64,000 nt of DNA from Natrinema pallidum DSM 3751 (GTDB lineage: Archaea > Halobacteriota > Halobacteria > Halobacteriales > Natrialbaceae): NCBI RefSeq assembly GCF_000337615.1, contig NZ_AOII01000037.1:36263-100262 (forward strand), in the 5' to 3' direction. Positions 46,993-56,547 of this stretch are shown one piece after another. The notes below the pieces were generated by a model that worked only from the letters and a program-made list of their open reading frames with translations, was not told the DNA's origin and searched no databases. Numbering within the stretch: the first letter of the stretch is position 1; every line of letters starts with the position of its first letter. Made by a program: the position numbers and the translations under genes.

Positions 46993-47361
46993 ATGAAACG
47001 CTGGGTCGTGGTCGCCGGCTGTCTGGGCGTGGCGGTTCTGCTGGCCGGGCTCGTAAGCGCCATCACCGAGAGCGCCGCGATCCTGGGCGTTACCCCGGCC
47101 GGTATCGGTCTCTATCTGGCAGTCGGTATCGGACTCCCGCAGTATCTACTCTACAGAACGAGCCGTTCTCCGCTCCAACTCGGACTGGCAATCCTCGCAG
47201 TCGCCGGTGCCGCGATCGCGGTCCTCGTCGGTCTCGTCCGCGACTCGCTGCACGCGGACTGGGGAACAGGGTTCATCGTACTCCTGGTGTGCGTCGTGAT
47301 CGGGAACCTGCTCGGGGCCGGCGTGCGGGCGTTTCGGGCCGGCTATCGGTCCGGCTCGTGA
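46993..47361 (+). CDS. Four-helix membrane protein
   Basis: A 122-residue hydrophobic protein with about four membrane segments (4-24, 34-52, 62-82, 92-110) and a short basic tail. No known motif was recognised. A dispersed repeat begins six bases after its stop codon. Confidence 0.7.
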   Translation: MKRWVVVAGCLGVAVLLAGLVSAITESAAILGVTPAGIGLYLAVGIGLPQYLLYRTSRSPLQLGLAILAVAGAAIAVLVGLVRDSLHADWGTGFIVLLVCVVIGNLLGAGVRAFRAGYRSGS

Positions 47362-47367
47362 GCGATA

Positions 47368-47443
47368 GTCGCAACTGAAACGGTTGACACACTGATCGCA
47401 ACGCTGTCGTGTGATCAGGTATAAAATGACTGTCAGCTGCGGC
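47368..47443. repeat. Dispersed palindromic repeat, copy 2
   Basis: A 76-base element bounded by inverted ends GTCGCAACTGA and TCAGCTGCGGC. The interior contains GACACACTGATCGCAACG, followed by a degenerate right core. This copy contains GGTATAAAATG (47419-47429), a good TATA sequence that the other copies lack. Confidence 0.75.
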
Positions 47444-47600
47444 GATAGGCGGTCCCGCCCGCACCGTAGGCGCTCCGACGCGGATCACTGGCGGAGCCGA
47501 TTCCAACCCGACCGATCGACTCGCGGGTTGCGAGTTGGCAGCACACGAGGAGCCGAGCCGGATTCGAGGGCGTTTTCCGCTCGGCACCGAACCGACGGCC

Positions 47601-48014
47601 ATGGAAGAGATCATCCACGCTCGCGGCCATGAGCACGTCAGCGCCGAGCATGCGAGTACCTTCGAAGTGACGACCGACGACTACCTCACCCCCGCGGGCG
47701 ACTGCATCCTCGCGATCGAGGCCGATCGTGCGCCGGCGGACTTCGATCCCGACTTCGTCGCTGCCTGCCGGGACGCCGATGCGACGATTACGGTCACGAT
47801 CGAGGCCGGTGGCCACACGGAGTCCGTGACGGGCCGCGGCGATCCCGACCTCGAGTTCACCAACGAGCGAAGCGCGGTCGGCCGGACGAGCGAGTACGTC
47901 GACGACCGGACGATCGTGAACGGTGCCGAGTTCGCGGCCGACGGGTTCGATCGCGACCTCGTCGACGCGCTGGCCGACGGTGCCGCGGCGACGGTGACGA
48001 TCACCGTCGAATAG
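47601..48014 (+). CDS. DUF371 family protein
   Basis: A 137-residue archaeal DUF371 protein: MEEIIHARGHEHVSAEHAST is the family N-terminus, DYLTPAGDCILAIEAD follows, and the end is all-beta (ATVTITVE). The function of the family is unknown. The ATG at 47601 matches the family start; the frame upstream to 47535 is not conserved-looking. Confidence 0.82.
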   Translation: MEEIIHARGHEHVSAEHASTFEVTTDDYLTPAGDCILAIEADRAPADFDPDFVAACRDADATITVTIEAGGHTESVTGRGDPDLEFTNERSAVGRTSEYVDDRTIVNGAEFAADGFDRDLVDALADGAAATVTITVE

Positions 48015-48115
48015 ACGCTGCCGCCACGGATTCGACCGACCGACTCGAGCCCTGGAAAATCGGCGGCCGTCGGCAGTCCGTCGCAGTTTTGATGTCGTGG
48101 GCCCAACGCGACGAT

Positions 48116-48946
48116 ATGAGCGACGATCCGGAGCCCGAAGTCAACATCAGCGGCGGTGCGACGGGCGGCGGTTCGGCGGTCGAGTTCGATCCGGCGACCG
48201 CGGCAACCCGCGCGGAGGCGGTCGTCGATCGACTGGGAGAGTTGTTCTGGCAGAAGGAGTACGGCGGCCGGGACGCCTTCACCTGTCTCGTCCGAACGAT
48301 CCTGAGCCAGAACACCAGCGACAAGGCGAGTCAGCCGGCCCACGACGCACTGCTCGACAGATATGGGGGGCCAGACGTGGACCTCGCCGAATCGCTCGCG
48401 AGCGCCGAGCGAGCGACACTCGCGGAAACGATCAGCGGGGCCGGGCTGTACAACCAGAAGTCCGAGACGCTGATCGATACCGCCGAGTGGGTGCTCGAGG
48501 AGTTCGGCTCCGCGTCGGCGTTCGATACCTTCGTCAAAGACGAGGAGCCGTCGGTCGTTCGCGAGACGCTCCTTTCGGTCCGCGGCGTCGGGCCGAAGAC
48601 CGCCGATTGCGTCCTGCTGTTCGCCGGCGGTCGCGGCGGCGTTTTCCCCGTCGACACGCACGTCCATCGCATCTATCGGCGCATGGGGATCGCACCACCC
48701 GACGCGGACCACGAAGCGGTTCGCGAGGTCCTCGAGCGTGACGTTCCCGCAGCCAAGTGTGGCTTCGGACACACCGCGACGATCCAGTTCGGCCGCGAGT
48801 ACTGCCGGGCACGCAAGCCGGCCTGTCTCGAGGACCCCGACGCCTGCCCGATGGCCGACGTATGCGAGCAGGTCGGCGTCTTCCCGGCGACCGGCGAGGT
48901 CGTCGATCCGGCCGAAACGTCGGCGGCGACCGAGGCGAACGACTGA
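48116..48946 (+). CDS. nth: Endonuclease III (base excision repair)
   Basis: DNA glycosylase/AP lyase for oxidised pyrimidines. The 276-residue protein has the helix-hairpin-helix VRGVGPKTADCVLL with the catalytic lysine (about 160), the catalytic aspartate in PVDTHVHRI, and C-terminal cysteines in EYCRARKPACLEDPDACPMA and VCEQVG for a 4Fe-4S cluster. TILSQNTSDKASQPA is the early conserved helix. Start at 48116; an upstream in-frame ATG is possible. Confidence 0.93.
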   Translation: MSDDPEPEVNISGGATGGGSAVEFDPATAATRAEAVVDRLGELFWQKEYGGRDAFTCLVRTILSQNTSDKASQPAHDALLDRYGGPDVDLAESLASAERATLAETISGAGLYNQKSETLIDTAEWVLEEFGSASAFDTFVKDEEPSVVRETLLSVRGVGPKTADCVLLFAGGRGGVFPVDTHVHRIYRRMGIAPPDADHEAVREVLERDVPAAKCGFGHTATIQFGREYCRARKPACLEDPDACPMADVCEQVGVFPATGEVVDPAETSAATEAND

Positions 48947-49135
48947 TCGAGCGTCGTGGGACGGATGGCCGGTGATCGGTGCCGGCGGCCACGATCCGTC
49001 CGAGTGGTCGAAACCCGGTACCGCGGCCCGTCCGCATCCCGAGACCGGCGACGCCGTCGTGACGCCCCCGGCTGGGCGGGACCGGTCCGCGAACGATCGT
49101 CGCCTTCATACAAGCGCGCTTTAGCGATTACAATA

Positions 49136-49810
49136 ATGGTTGCATTCACGCCCGCTGAACGGGAGGCGGTCTACAAAGCGATCTACGCCCGTCGGGACAT
49201 CCGGCGGTTTCGGGACGAGCCGATTCCCGACGAGGTTCTCGAGCGGCTCATCGAGGCGGCACATCACGCGCCGAGCGTTGGCTTCTCACAGCCCTGGGAC
49301 CTCGTCGTCGTCAAAGACGAGGGGACGAAAAACGACATCGCTGCGATCGCAGAGCGCGCGATCGCCGCTGCCCGCGAGGGGTACGAGGAACCGCGCCGAT
49401 CCGAGTTCGCCGATCTGAAACTCGAGGGCATCCGCGAGTCGCCGGTCAACGTCTGCGTGACCTGTGATCCGACGCGGGGCGCGCCCCACGTGTTGGGCCG
49501 CAGTTCGATGAAGCGCACGGACGTGTACTCGACGTGCCTCGCCGTCCAGAACCTCTGGCTGGCCGCCCGCGCGGAAGGCGTCGGCGTCGGGTGGGTGAGC
49601 GTCCTCTACCCCTCCGAGGTTCAGGAAATCCTCGACATCCCACTGCACGTCAAGCCGATCGCGTACCTCTGTCTCGGATACCCGGAGGACGGATTTCCGG
49701 AGGAGCCGGTCCTCCAACAGGAAGGGTGGCGCGACCGGCTCGAGGTGGAGCAGCTCGTCCACGAAGAGCAGTGGGACGCGGCCCACCGGGAGCCGACCAC
49801 TCGTTCGTAG
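49136..49810 (+). CDS. bluB: 5,6-dimethylbenzimidazole synthase BluB
   Basis: Flavoenzyme that cleaves FMNH2 to make the lower ligand of vitamin B12. The 224-residue nitroreductase fold shows YARRDIRRFRDEPIPDEVL near 18, APSVGFSQPWDLVVV near 46 (the BluB-type flavin pocket) and AARAEGVGVGWVSVLYP near 145. The 60 upstream codons in this frame are basic and probably untranslated. No cobalamin gene lies beside it. Confidence 0.92.
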   Translation: MVAFTPAEREAVYKAIYARRDIRRFRDEPIPDEVLERLIEAAHHAPSVGFSQPWDLVVVKDEGTKNDIAAIAERAIAAAREGYEEPRRSEFADLKLEGIRESPVNVCVTCDPTRGAPHVLGRSSMKRTDVYSTCLAVQNLWLAARAEGVGVGWVSVLYPSEVQEILDIPLHVKPIAYLCLGYPEDGFPEEPVLQQEGWRDRLEVEQLVHEEQWDAAHREPTTRS

Positions 49811-50006
49811 CCCACCCCGGCCGAATCGGCGGGTGGGCGTCCGAGTCGTCCACTCGAGTTGCGGACGGGGCCGACCCCGAAGATACGACTGCGACATGTC
49901 GTTTCGTCCCACATCGGTCCCCGGTCTTCGGATCGACGGCTCCCGCTTCGGCCGGTGGGTTCGAGCCGTTGTGAGCGTCCGTAACACGTCTTCGTGACTT
50001 CACAAC

Positions 50007-50016
50007 GGTTATATGT
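50007..50016 (+). promoter_or_regulatory. TATA box of the ABC transporter operon
   Basis: GGTTATATGT, 28-37 bases before the ATG at 50044. Confidence 0.55.
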
Positions 50017-50043
50017 CGGAATCGGGGTAGACCCGGGGTACCA

Positions 50044-51189
50044 ATGCCTGCAGGCCCAGATCGGGTTGCAGAGACGAGCGAGTGCGAGTCGGAGTCACCG
50101 TCGGAAAACGAGCGGGCGCGGCCCGCAACCTCGCGCCGACGGGTGTTGTCGGCGACGGCGGCCGGATCGGCGATCGCTCTCGCCGGCTGTACGGAACTGC
50201 TCTCCAGCGGCGGCGATCCGCTCCGCGTCAGCGTCTGGAGCGGCAACTACGCCGATCGATTCGAGGAATCGGTCGTCTCGAGATACGAAGACGAGTTCGA
50301 CGCGACGGTCGAAATCCAGCGCGGCTGGAACGATATCCTCACCAACATTCAGACGGCACCGGACGGCGATCCGCCGTACGACGTCACGATCACGGAAGGG
50401 AACTTCTACTATCTCGGCCGTCAGGACGATCTCTTCCACGAGATTCGAACGGAGAACGTCCCGAACGTGAACGAACTCATCGATTACTACGCGGAGTTCC
50501 GGCCTACGAAGTACGGGCTGCCGGTCGATGGCGCTCCCTGTACCATTATTCACCGCGAGGACATGGGGTTCGAGCCGGACTCCTGGGCCGACCTCTCCTC
50601 GGCTGCCGTTCAGGAGAGCAACGGTGTCGGCGTCGACACCGGCTTCTGGTGGTATCCCATGTACGCCGCCGCCGTCGGGATGGACGACGCGCCGCTCGGC
50701 GAGGAGATGCACGATGCTGCTCGCCATGACGACGTCCTCGAGACGGTTCGGAACTGGCCGATCGAGAGCTGGGCGAGCTCCGGAGAGGACATCTGGCAGG
50801 CCTTCCAAAACGACGTCATCGATGTCGCGCAGTGGTATTACGAGCAGACGGCGTACGACATCGAAGACTACGACGGCCTGACTCACACGATGCCGGAGGA
50901 GACGACCGGCTACCTGAACCACTGGTGTGTCGTCAAGGGCACCGACAAGCGCGACCAGGCTGAAGAGTTCATCAACTTCCTCATGGACGCCGAGGTCCAG
51001 ACCGCCTGGTCGGCGGAGATGCCGACGCTGTTTTGCAACGAGAACACCGAATACGCTGGCGATCTGGCCGCGGATCTACCGAGCAACAGCGAGGAAGCGA
51101 AACGCATCGCCTTCCCGGACTGGGAGTTCCTCGCGGAGTACAGCGACGACCTCTCCGACGAGTTCACCGAGATACAGCGGAGTTCCTAA
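50044..51189 (+). CDS. ABC importer substrate-binding lipoprotein (PotD-like)
   Basis: A 381-residue extracellular binding protein. The twin-arginine motif SRRRVLSA (30-37) and lipobox LAGC (Cys49) mark a Tat-exported lipoprotein. The mature part resembles spermidine/putrescine-binding PotD/PotF (RVSVWSGNYADRFEE at the start, GLPVDGAPCTIIHR in the hinge). Ligand identity is uncertain: polyamine, thiamine-type or other small cations are all possible. First gene of a four-gene importer operon with its own TATA box. Confidence 0.88.
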   Translation: MPAGPDRVAETSECESESPSENERARPATSRRRVLSATAAGSAIALAGCTELLSSGGDPLRVSVWSGNYADRFEESVVSRYEDEFDATVEIQRGWNDILTNIQTAPDGDPPYDVTITEGNFYYLGRQDDLFHEIRTENVPNVNELIDYYAEFRPTKYGLPVDGAPCTIIHREDMGFEPDSWADLSSAAVQESNGVGVDTGFWWYPMYAAAVGMDDAPLGEEMHDAARHDDVLETVRNWPIESWASSGEDIWQAFQNDVIDVAQWYYEQTAYDIEDYDGLTHTMPEETTGYLNHWCVVKGTDKRDQAEEFINFLMDAEVQTAWSAEMPTLFCNENTEYAGDLAADLPSNSEEAKRIAFPDWEFLAEYSDDLSDEFTEIQRSS

Positions 51190-51206
51190 GCTCGCGAACC
51201 ACAGTT

Positions 51207-52352
51207 ATGTCTGAAATCACGCTTTCCGGACTCGAGAAGCGGTACGGGGACGAACTCGCCGTCGAGGACGTCTCGGTGACGATCGACGACGGCGAACTGC
51301 TCTGTCTGCTCGGGCCCAGCGGGAGCGGCAAATCCACGACGCTGCGGATGCTCGCCGGCCTCGAAACGCCGACCGACGGCGACATACGCATCGGCGACGA
51401 GGACGTAACCGATCGCCCGGCCTACGAACGCACCACCGCCACGGTGTTTCAGGACTGGGCCCTCTTTCCCAACAAGACCGTCCTCGAGAACGTCGCCTTC
51501 GGGCTGAAGATGCAGGGTGTCGGGAAGGAGGACCGCCACGACCGGGCCCGCGAGATGCTCGAGCGCGTTCGAATGGCGGAGTACGCCGACGACGATCCGA
51601 TGAACCTGAGCGGCGGCCAGAAACAGCGTGTCGCGCTCGCGCGCTCGCTCGCCGTCAACCCCGACGTGTTGTTACTCGACGAGCCGCTGTCGAACCTCGA
51701 CAAGCGACTCAGCGAGGACATGCAGATCGAACTCCGCGAAATCCACGCGGAACTCGAGGAGACTTTCGTCCACGTGACACACGACCAGGACGAGGCCTTT
51801 ACCCTCGCCGATCGGATCGGCATCATGGCGGACGGGACCCTCGTCCAGGTCGGCGAGCCGAACGAGGTCTACCAGAACCCCAAAAACAGATTTATCGAGG
51901 GGTTCCTCGGCGATACGAACTTCGTCGAGGGGACCGTCGAGCGGACGACACCGGACACCGTCCGCGTCGAGACCGAACTGGGACGGACCGTCGGCCTCCC
52001 GACGGCGGCCGCCGATGCGACCGCGCTCGAGGCGGGCGATGCGGTGACGCTCTCGCTCCGTCCGGAGGTCCTCTCCGTCGAACCGGTGTCGGCGGCGTCC
52101 GACGACGCGGAGTCGTCCGGGGCCGTTCGCGCCGACGGGAGCACGACGAACGCCGTCGTCGGGACGATCGAGAACGTGCTCTACCGGGGGTCGACGGTTC
52201 GCTACTCCGTCGTCGTCAACGGGACCACGGTCTTCGTCGAGCGCACCGTCGGCGACGGCAGCGCGTTCGACGCCGGTGACGAGATTCGAATCGACTGGGA
52301 CGGCGCGGACCTCCTTGCGTTCCGCGACGACGGCTCGAGGGTCGACCTGTAA
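51207..52352 (+). CDS. ABC importer ATPase (PotA-like)
   Basis: A 381-residue ATP-binding subunit: Walker A LGPSGSGKSTT (about 33-43), the signature NLSGGQKQRVALARS (about 132), Walker B VLLLDEPLSNLD and the switch histidine in HVTHDQDEAF. The C-terminal 140 residues form a TOBE-type regulatory domain, as in PotA/MalK. It begins 17 bases after the binding-protein stop; the long frame before 51207 overlaps that gene and is not used. Confidence 0.94.
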   Translation: MSEITLSGLEKRYGDELAVEDVSVTIDDGELLCLLGPSGSGKSTTLRMLAGLETPTDGDIRIGDEDVTDRPAYERTTATVFQDWALFPNKTVLENVAFGLKMQGVGKEDRHDRAREMLERVRMAEYADDDPMNLSGGQKQRVALARSLAVNPDVLLLDEPLSNLDKRLSEDMQIELREIHAELEETFVHVTHDQDEAFTLADRIGIMADGTLVQVGEPNEVYQNPKNRFIEGFLGDTNFVEGTVERTTPDTVRVETELGRTVGLPTAAADATALEAGDAVTLSLRPEVLSVEPVSAASDDAESSGAVRADGSTTNAVVGTIENVLYRGSTVRYSVVVNGTTVFVERTVGDGSAFDAGDEIRIDWDGADLLAFRDDGSRVDL

Positions 52353-52354
52353 CG

Positions 52355-53275
52355 ATGACCGGAACGCAATCGTCGCTGCCGGCACCGGTCGCTCGGCTCT
52401 GGGAACCGCTCCTTGAGCGGTCGCGCTCGAAACGGGCGCTGTTGTTGATGGCTCCGTTGTTGGTCTTTGAGTTGCTCCTCTTCGTCGCCCCGTTCCTGAT
52501 CCTGCTTCGGATCAGTCTCATGGAAGGAGCGCCTGATCTCCGGTACGCGGCCGGGACGTGGTCGCTTGATGGGTACGTTGAGGTGTTCACTAACGGCGTG
52601 TTGCTCGACCCCATCATCTATTCGTTCAAACTGGGGCTGGCTGCCACGGCGATCACGGTCGTGATCGCGTTGTTCTACGCCTACGCGATCTGGCGAGCCG
52701 AGGGGGCGCTCAAATCGGCGCTGCTGTTCTCGGTGGTCCTGCCGCTCCTGACGACGCTCGTTATCAAGACGTACGCGTTCCGGCCGCTCCTCTCACCGAA
52801 CGGAACGCTCAATGACGTCCTCCTGACGTTGAATCTCGTCTCGGAGCCGATCCAGTTCGCGCCCGGGACGGTGGGCGTACTCGTCGGCCAGATATACATC
52901 GTCCTCCCCTACGCCGTGCTGGCGATCTACAGCGTCCTCTCGACGATGGATTGGGGGCTCGTCGAAGCCGCCCGCGACCTCGGCGCGAGCCGTCCGCGAT
53001 CGTTCGTCGAGGTCGTCGTCCCGCAAGCGATGCCCGGCATTCTCGTCGCGACGGTGATCTCGTTCGCCTGGAGCGTCGGCGCGTACGCTGCACCGGGGCT
53101 TCTCGGCAGTCGGGACCTGGCGTTCGCCATCGAAGTCGAGCAGCGGTTGCTATCGAACCTCGACTGGGAGATCGCGACTGCGTACTCGGTCGTCATGCTG
53201 GTGCTGATGCTCGCGAGCGTCGCCGTTCTGACCGTCGTGCTCGGCCGCTTCGGGGGTGAGGTCGAGTATGCATAG
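52355..53275 (+). CDS. ABC importer permease 1 (PotB-like)
   Basis: A 306-residue permease with six predicted membrane helices. The cytoplasmic EAA loop that contacts the ATPase is visible as GLVEAARDLGASRPRSF (about 205-221). It follows the ATPase stop by two bases and overlaps the second permease by eight bases. Confidence 0.92.
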   Translation: MTGTQSSLPAPVARLWEPLLERSRSKRALLLMAPLLVFELLLFVAPFLILLRISLMEGAPDLRYAAGTWSLDGYVEVFTNGVLLDPIIYSFKLGLAATAITVVIALFYAYAIWRAEGALKSALLFSVVLPLLTTLVIKTYAFRPLLSPNGTLNDVLLTLNLVSEPIQFAPGTVGVLVGQIYIVLPYAVLAIYSVLSTMDWGLVEAARDLGASRPRSFVEVVVPQAMPGILVATVISFAWSVGAYAAPGLLGSRDLAFAIEVEQRLLSNLDWEIATAYSVVMLVLMLASVAVLTVVLGRFGGEVEYA

Positions 53276-54071
53276 AGAGGCTATCGAGAACGCCCTGTTC
53301 CGTGCGGGGTACCTGGCGATGCTGGCGTTCATGCTGTTGCCGCTCGTCGTGGTCGTCGTGACCTCATTCGAAGAATCGGGACAGTTGCTCTTCCCGCCCG
53401 AGACCTACTCGCTGGGTCACTATCGCGCGTTCTTCGCGGAGACACGCTGGCTCTCGGCGTTCGACAACAGCCTCCTCGTCGGGGTCGGGACGACGGTCGT
53501 CGCGACGACGCTGGGCGTCACGGCCGCCTTCGGGCACGAGCTCGACGACGGCCGTGCCGGACAGCTACTCGCGCCGCTCGTCCTCGTACCGCTGTTGATC
53601 CCGCCGATCATCCTCGGCATCTCGATGCGCGTCTACTTCGTCAGGGTCGGGATGGACGCCTCGTACCTGAGCATCATCCTCGCACATACGCTGTGGGCGA
53701 CGCCGCTCGTCTACTTCGTGATGCGGTCGGTGTTCAGTCGGTTCGACTGGCAACTGCTCGATGCGGCGCGCGACCTCGGTGCGGGCCCCATTCAGTCGTT
53801 CGTCTACGCCGTCCTCCCGAACGTCAAACACGGAATCTTCGTCGGCGCACTGCTCGCGTTCATCGTCAGCCTTCAGGAGTTCGTGATGGCCCTGTTCCTC
53901 TCGAATCACAGCACGCAAACGATCCCGGTCGTGGCCTGGAAAGCGCTGCGACAGTCGCTCGATCCGATGGTCAGCGTCGTATCGACGTTTCTCATCCTCA
54001 TCTCGGTGGTCGGCATCGTGATCGCGACGATCGCGACGAACATCGAGTGGCTCTCGAAACAGCTCTCCTGA
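53268..54071 (+). CDS. ABC importer permease 2 (PotC-like)
   Basis: A 267-residue second permease with six helices and the EAA loop LLDAARDLGAGPIQSF (about 163-178). The ATG at 53268 overlaps the end of permease 1 by eight bases; an in-frame GTG at 53256 would overlap by 20. It completes a binding protein-ATPase-permease-permease importer. Confidence 0.92.
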   Translation: MHREAIENALFRAGYLAMLAFMLLPLVVVVVTSFEESGQLLFPPETYSLGHYRAFFAETRWLSAFDNSLLVGVGTTVVATTLGVTAAFGHELDDGRAGQLLAPLVLVPLLIPPIILGISMRVYFVRVGMDASYLSIILAHTLWATPLVYFVMRSVFSRFDWQLLDAARDLGAGPIQSFVYAVLPNVKHGIFVGALLAFIVSLQEFVMALFLSNHSTQTIPVVAWKALRQSLDPMVSVVSTFLILISVVGIVIATIATNIEWLSKQLS

Positions 54072-54252
54072 TCGGCCATCGCGAACCGCTCTTTGTCGCT
54101 CGATAGCCGTCACGGCTCGGTTACACCGCTCTACTCGGTCTGAGGTGTGCACGCCGCACCAGTGCAATCCTGGCGACACTGAAACGGGCGATCGATGCCA
54201 GGACCCGAAGCGACGCCGCGGACGATCGTGTGGCAGCGATCGTCCCGCGTCC

Positions 54253-56187
54253 TTACAAGAAGCGGAAGGTCTCGAGGTTCTTCGGCGCGAAGGTGCGCAT
54301 GTCGTACTCGTGGTAGAGCGCCGACGAGAGGTCCTGCGTGGAGCGCTCGTCGCCGTGGACGCACAGCACCTTCTCGGGGCGCGGGTTCATCGTCTTGACG
54401 AAGTTCTCGAGGCCGGCGCGGTCGGCGTGGCCGGAGAAGCCGTCGACGGTTTCGACGTTCATGTTCAGCGAGAGGGTGCCGCGGCCGCCGCCGTTGCCCA
54501 TGGCACCGACCTCGCTGGTGGGGATCTCGTCCCAGCCGTTCTGAATGCGGCGACCGAGGGTCCCCTGGGCCTGGTAGCCGACGAAGACGAGCGAGGAGTC
54601 CGGATCGGGACCGATGTGGGAGAGCCAGGACATGATCGGCCCGCCGGTGACCATCCCCGACGTCGAGAGGATGATGCAGGATTCGCCGTCGGCGACGTCC
54701 TGCCGTTCCTCTTCGCCGCCGTCGATGTGATTGAACTCGTCGGCGAGGAACGGGTTCTCGTCCTCGTGGAAGATGCGATCCCGCAGGTCGTCCCGGAGGT
54801 ACTCGGGGTAAGTCGTGTGGATCGCCGTCGCCTCCCAGATCATGCCGTCCAAGTGGACCGGCATCGAGGGGATATCGCCGTTCCGCATCGCCTCCTCCAG
54901 AACGAGCATGATCTCCTGCGAGCGACCGACCGCGAACGCCGGGATGACGACCTTTCCGTCCCGCTCGTAGGTCTCTTTGATGACTTCCTTGAGGTTCCGC
55001 TCGGAGTCTTTCTGGTCGGTCTGGTAGTCGTTGCGACCGCCGTAGGTCGACTCGAGGACGAGCGTCTCGACCCGCGGGAAGTCGTTGACCGCGCCGTTGA
55101 ACAGCCGGGTATCCTCGTAGTGGATGTCGCCGGAGAAGGCGACGTTGTAAAGCCCATCGCCGATGTGGAAGTGCGAAACGGCCGAGCCGAGGATGTGGCC
55201 GGCGTTGTGGAACGTGAGTTTGACGTCGGGCGCGATGTCGGTGACATCGCCGTACTCGAGCGGGATACAGTGTTTGATCGCTTCGCGGACCTGCTCGCTT
55301 TCGTAGGGTGGGCTCCGGCCCTCTTTGGCCGCGACGTCGAGGTAGTCGAGCGTCAGCAGCCCCATCATGTCTCGCGTGGGCTCAGTACAGTAAATCGGCC
55401 CGTCGTAGCCGTACTTGAACAGGAGCGGGATCAGCGCGGAGTGGTCGAGGTGGGCGTGGGTCAACACGACCGCGTCGATGGTCTGTGGGCCCGCGCCGAG
55501 CGCCTCTGGTGCGTGGAGGTAGGGCACTTCGTCCTCGGCACCGGGTTTGTCGCCGCAGTCGATGAGGATCCGGGTCTCGGGGGTCGAGAGGATGAACGAC
55601 GCGCGGCCGACCTCGCGACAGCACCCGAGCGTCGTGATCCGAACGTACTCGTCGTCGGACATCTCCTCGCGGTGGATCTGACGGCCGACTTTCTCGAGGA
55701 TGTCACGACGGTCGTCGCGTTCCTGCTTGAGGAAGCTCCGAACGTTCGAGACGGTCGAGGACTCGATCGGCGGCGTGCGGACGACTTCGGGCGTCCAGCC
55801 GACGTTCTTCGTTATTTCGCGGAGCGTCGACCCGTGGCGGCCGATGACCATGCCGGGCTTTTCGGCCTCGATGACGACCTCGCCGGTGTCGGCATGGAAG
55901 TCGAGGTCGGTGACGCCCGCGTCCTCGGGGATGACGTTCATGATCTCCTCGCGAGCCTGTTCGGGCCGCGAGAGAACGCTGGGGTCGGGCCGGACGGTGA
56001 TCCGCTTGCGAAGTTTGCTCGCGAGTTGCCGAATGAGGTCGCCCTGCTGGGCGAACTTCTTCGGGTCGCGCGTGTAGACCACCAGTTCGGGGCCTTCGTA
56101 TTTCACCGAGGAGACCGAGATATCGCTCGGTAACTCGCTCGTGATCTGTGCTTTGAGATCGTCGAGTTGCTGCTCTACAGTGCTCAT
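54253..56187 (-). CDS. aCPSF1, KH and beta-CASP ribonuclease
   Basis: Archaeal CPSF-like ribonuclease that cleaves nascent RNA 3' ends and drives transcription termination. The 644-residue protein begins with two KH-like RNA-binding domains (about 1-180, with GMVIGRHGSTLREITKNVG). It continues with a metallo-beta-lactamase core (THAHLDHSALIP near 250) and a beta-CASP insert. The metal motifs FSGDIHY, FSGHADRAGL and CVHGDERS close the fold. The ATG at 56187 (MSTVEQQLDDLKAQ) matches the family; the earlier frame is untranslated. Confidence 0.95.
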   Translation of the reverse strand: MSTVEQQLDDLKAQITSELPSDISVSSVKYEGPELVVYTRDPKKFAQQGDLIRQLASKLRKRITVRPDPSVLSRPEQAREEIMNVIPEDAGVTDLDFHADTGEVVIEAEKPGMVIGRHGSTLREITKNVGWTPEVVRTPPIESSTVSNVRSFLKQERDDRRDILEKVGRQIHREEMSDDEYVRITTLGCCREVGRASFILSTPETRILIDCGDKPGAEDEVPYLHAPEALGAGPQTIDAVVLTHAHLDHSALIPLLFKYGYDGPIYCTEPTRDMMGLLTLDYLDVAAKEGRSPPYESEQVREAIKHCIPLEYGDVTDIAPDVKLTFHNAGHILGSAVSHFHIGDGLYNVAFSGDIHYEDTRLFNGAVNDFPRVETLVLESTYGGRNDYQTDQKDSERNLKEVIKETYERDGKVVIPAFAVGRSQEIMLVLEEAMRNGDIPSMPVHLDGMIWEATAIHTTYPEYLRDDLRDRIFHEDENPFLADEFNHIDGGEEERQDVADGESCIILSTSGMVTGGPIMSWLSHIGPDPDSSLVFVGYQAQGTLGRRIQNGWDEIPTSEVGAMGNGGGRGTLSLNMNVETVDGFSGHADRAGLENFVKTMNPRPEKVLCVHGDERSTQDLSSALYHEYDMRTFAPKNLETFRFL

Positions 56188-56547
56188 AATCGCCGAATGT
56201 GGCTTGCGTGAACTCGCCGTCCGGGATCGAACGCGGCATCGGGCCGGGGAGAGAGGATCGGGACCGGAGAACGACTCCCGGTTCCGTGACGAACGCCGCG
56301 GAGCGGCCACCGTCCCGGAACCGATCGCGAGCATCGTCGTCCGCGCGGGACAACGTCGCTCACACTCCGTCTCGTCTCCCGATTCATCGTATCCTACTCC
56401 GTAGCTGACGAACACGCTCCCGGATCGGTTATCCTGGTCCGTGCGGGACAATTCCAGGGAGAACCCGCTTACTCGAGGCTATTCTTTGCGTGGTATAAAA
56501 GCCTTCGCAAAAACCAGGGCCGTGGGAGTCGGACGTATCAGTACGGT
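56188..56547. other. Divergent intergenic region upstream of aCPSF1
   Basis: These 360 bases hold no convincing gene. A strong TATA-like site, GTATAAAAGCC (56492-56502), lies about 46-56 bases before the ATG at 56548, too far for a leaderless transcript but suitable for a short leader. No clear minus-strand TATA box was identified for aCPSF1. Confidence 0.45.

Noticed and set aside
54169..54202. CCTGGC ... GCCAGG hairpin between convergent permease 2 and aCPSF1 genes
   Set aside because: Six-base stem with a 22-base loop and no T-tract; too weak to call a terminator.
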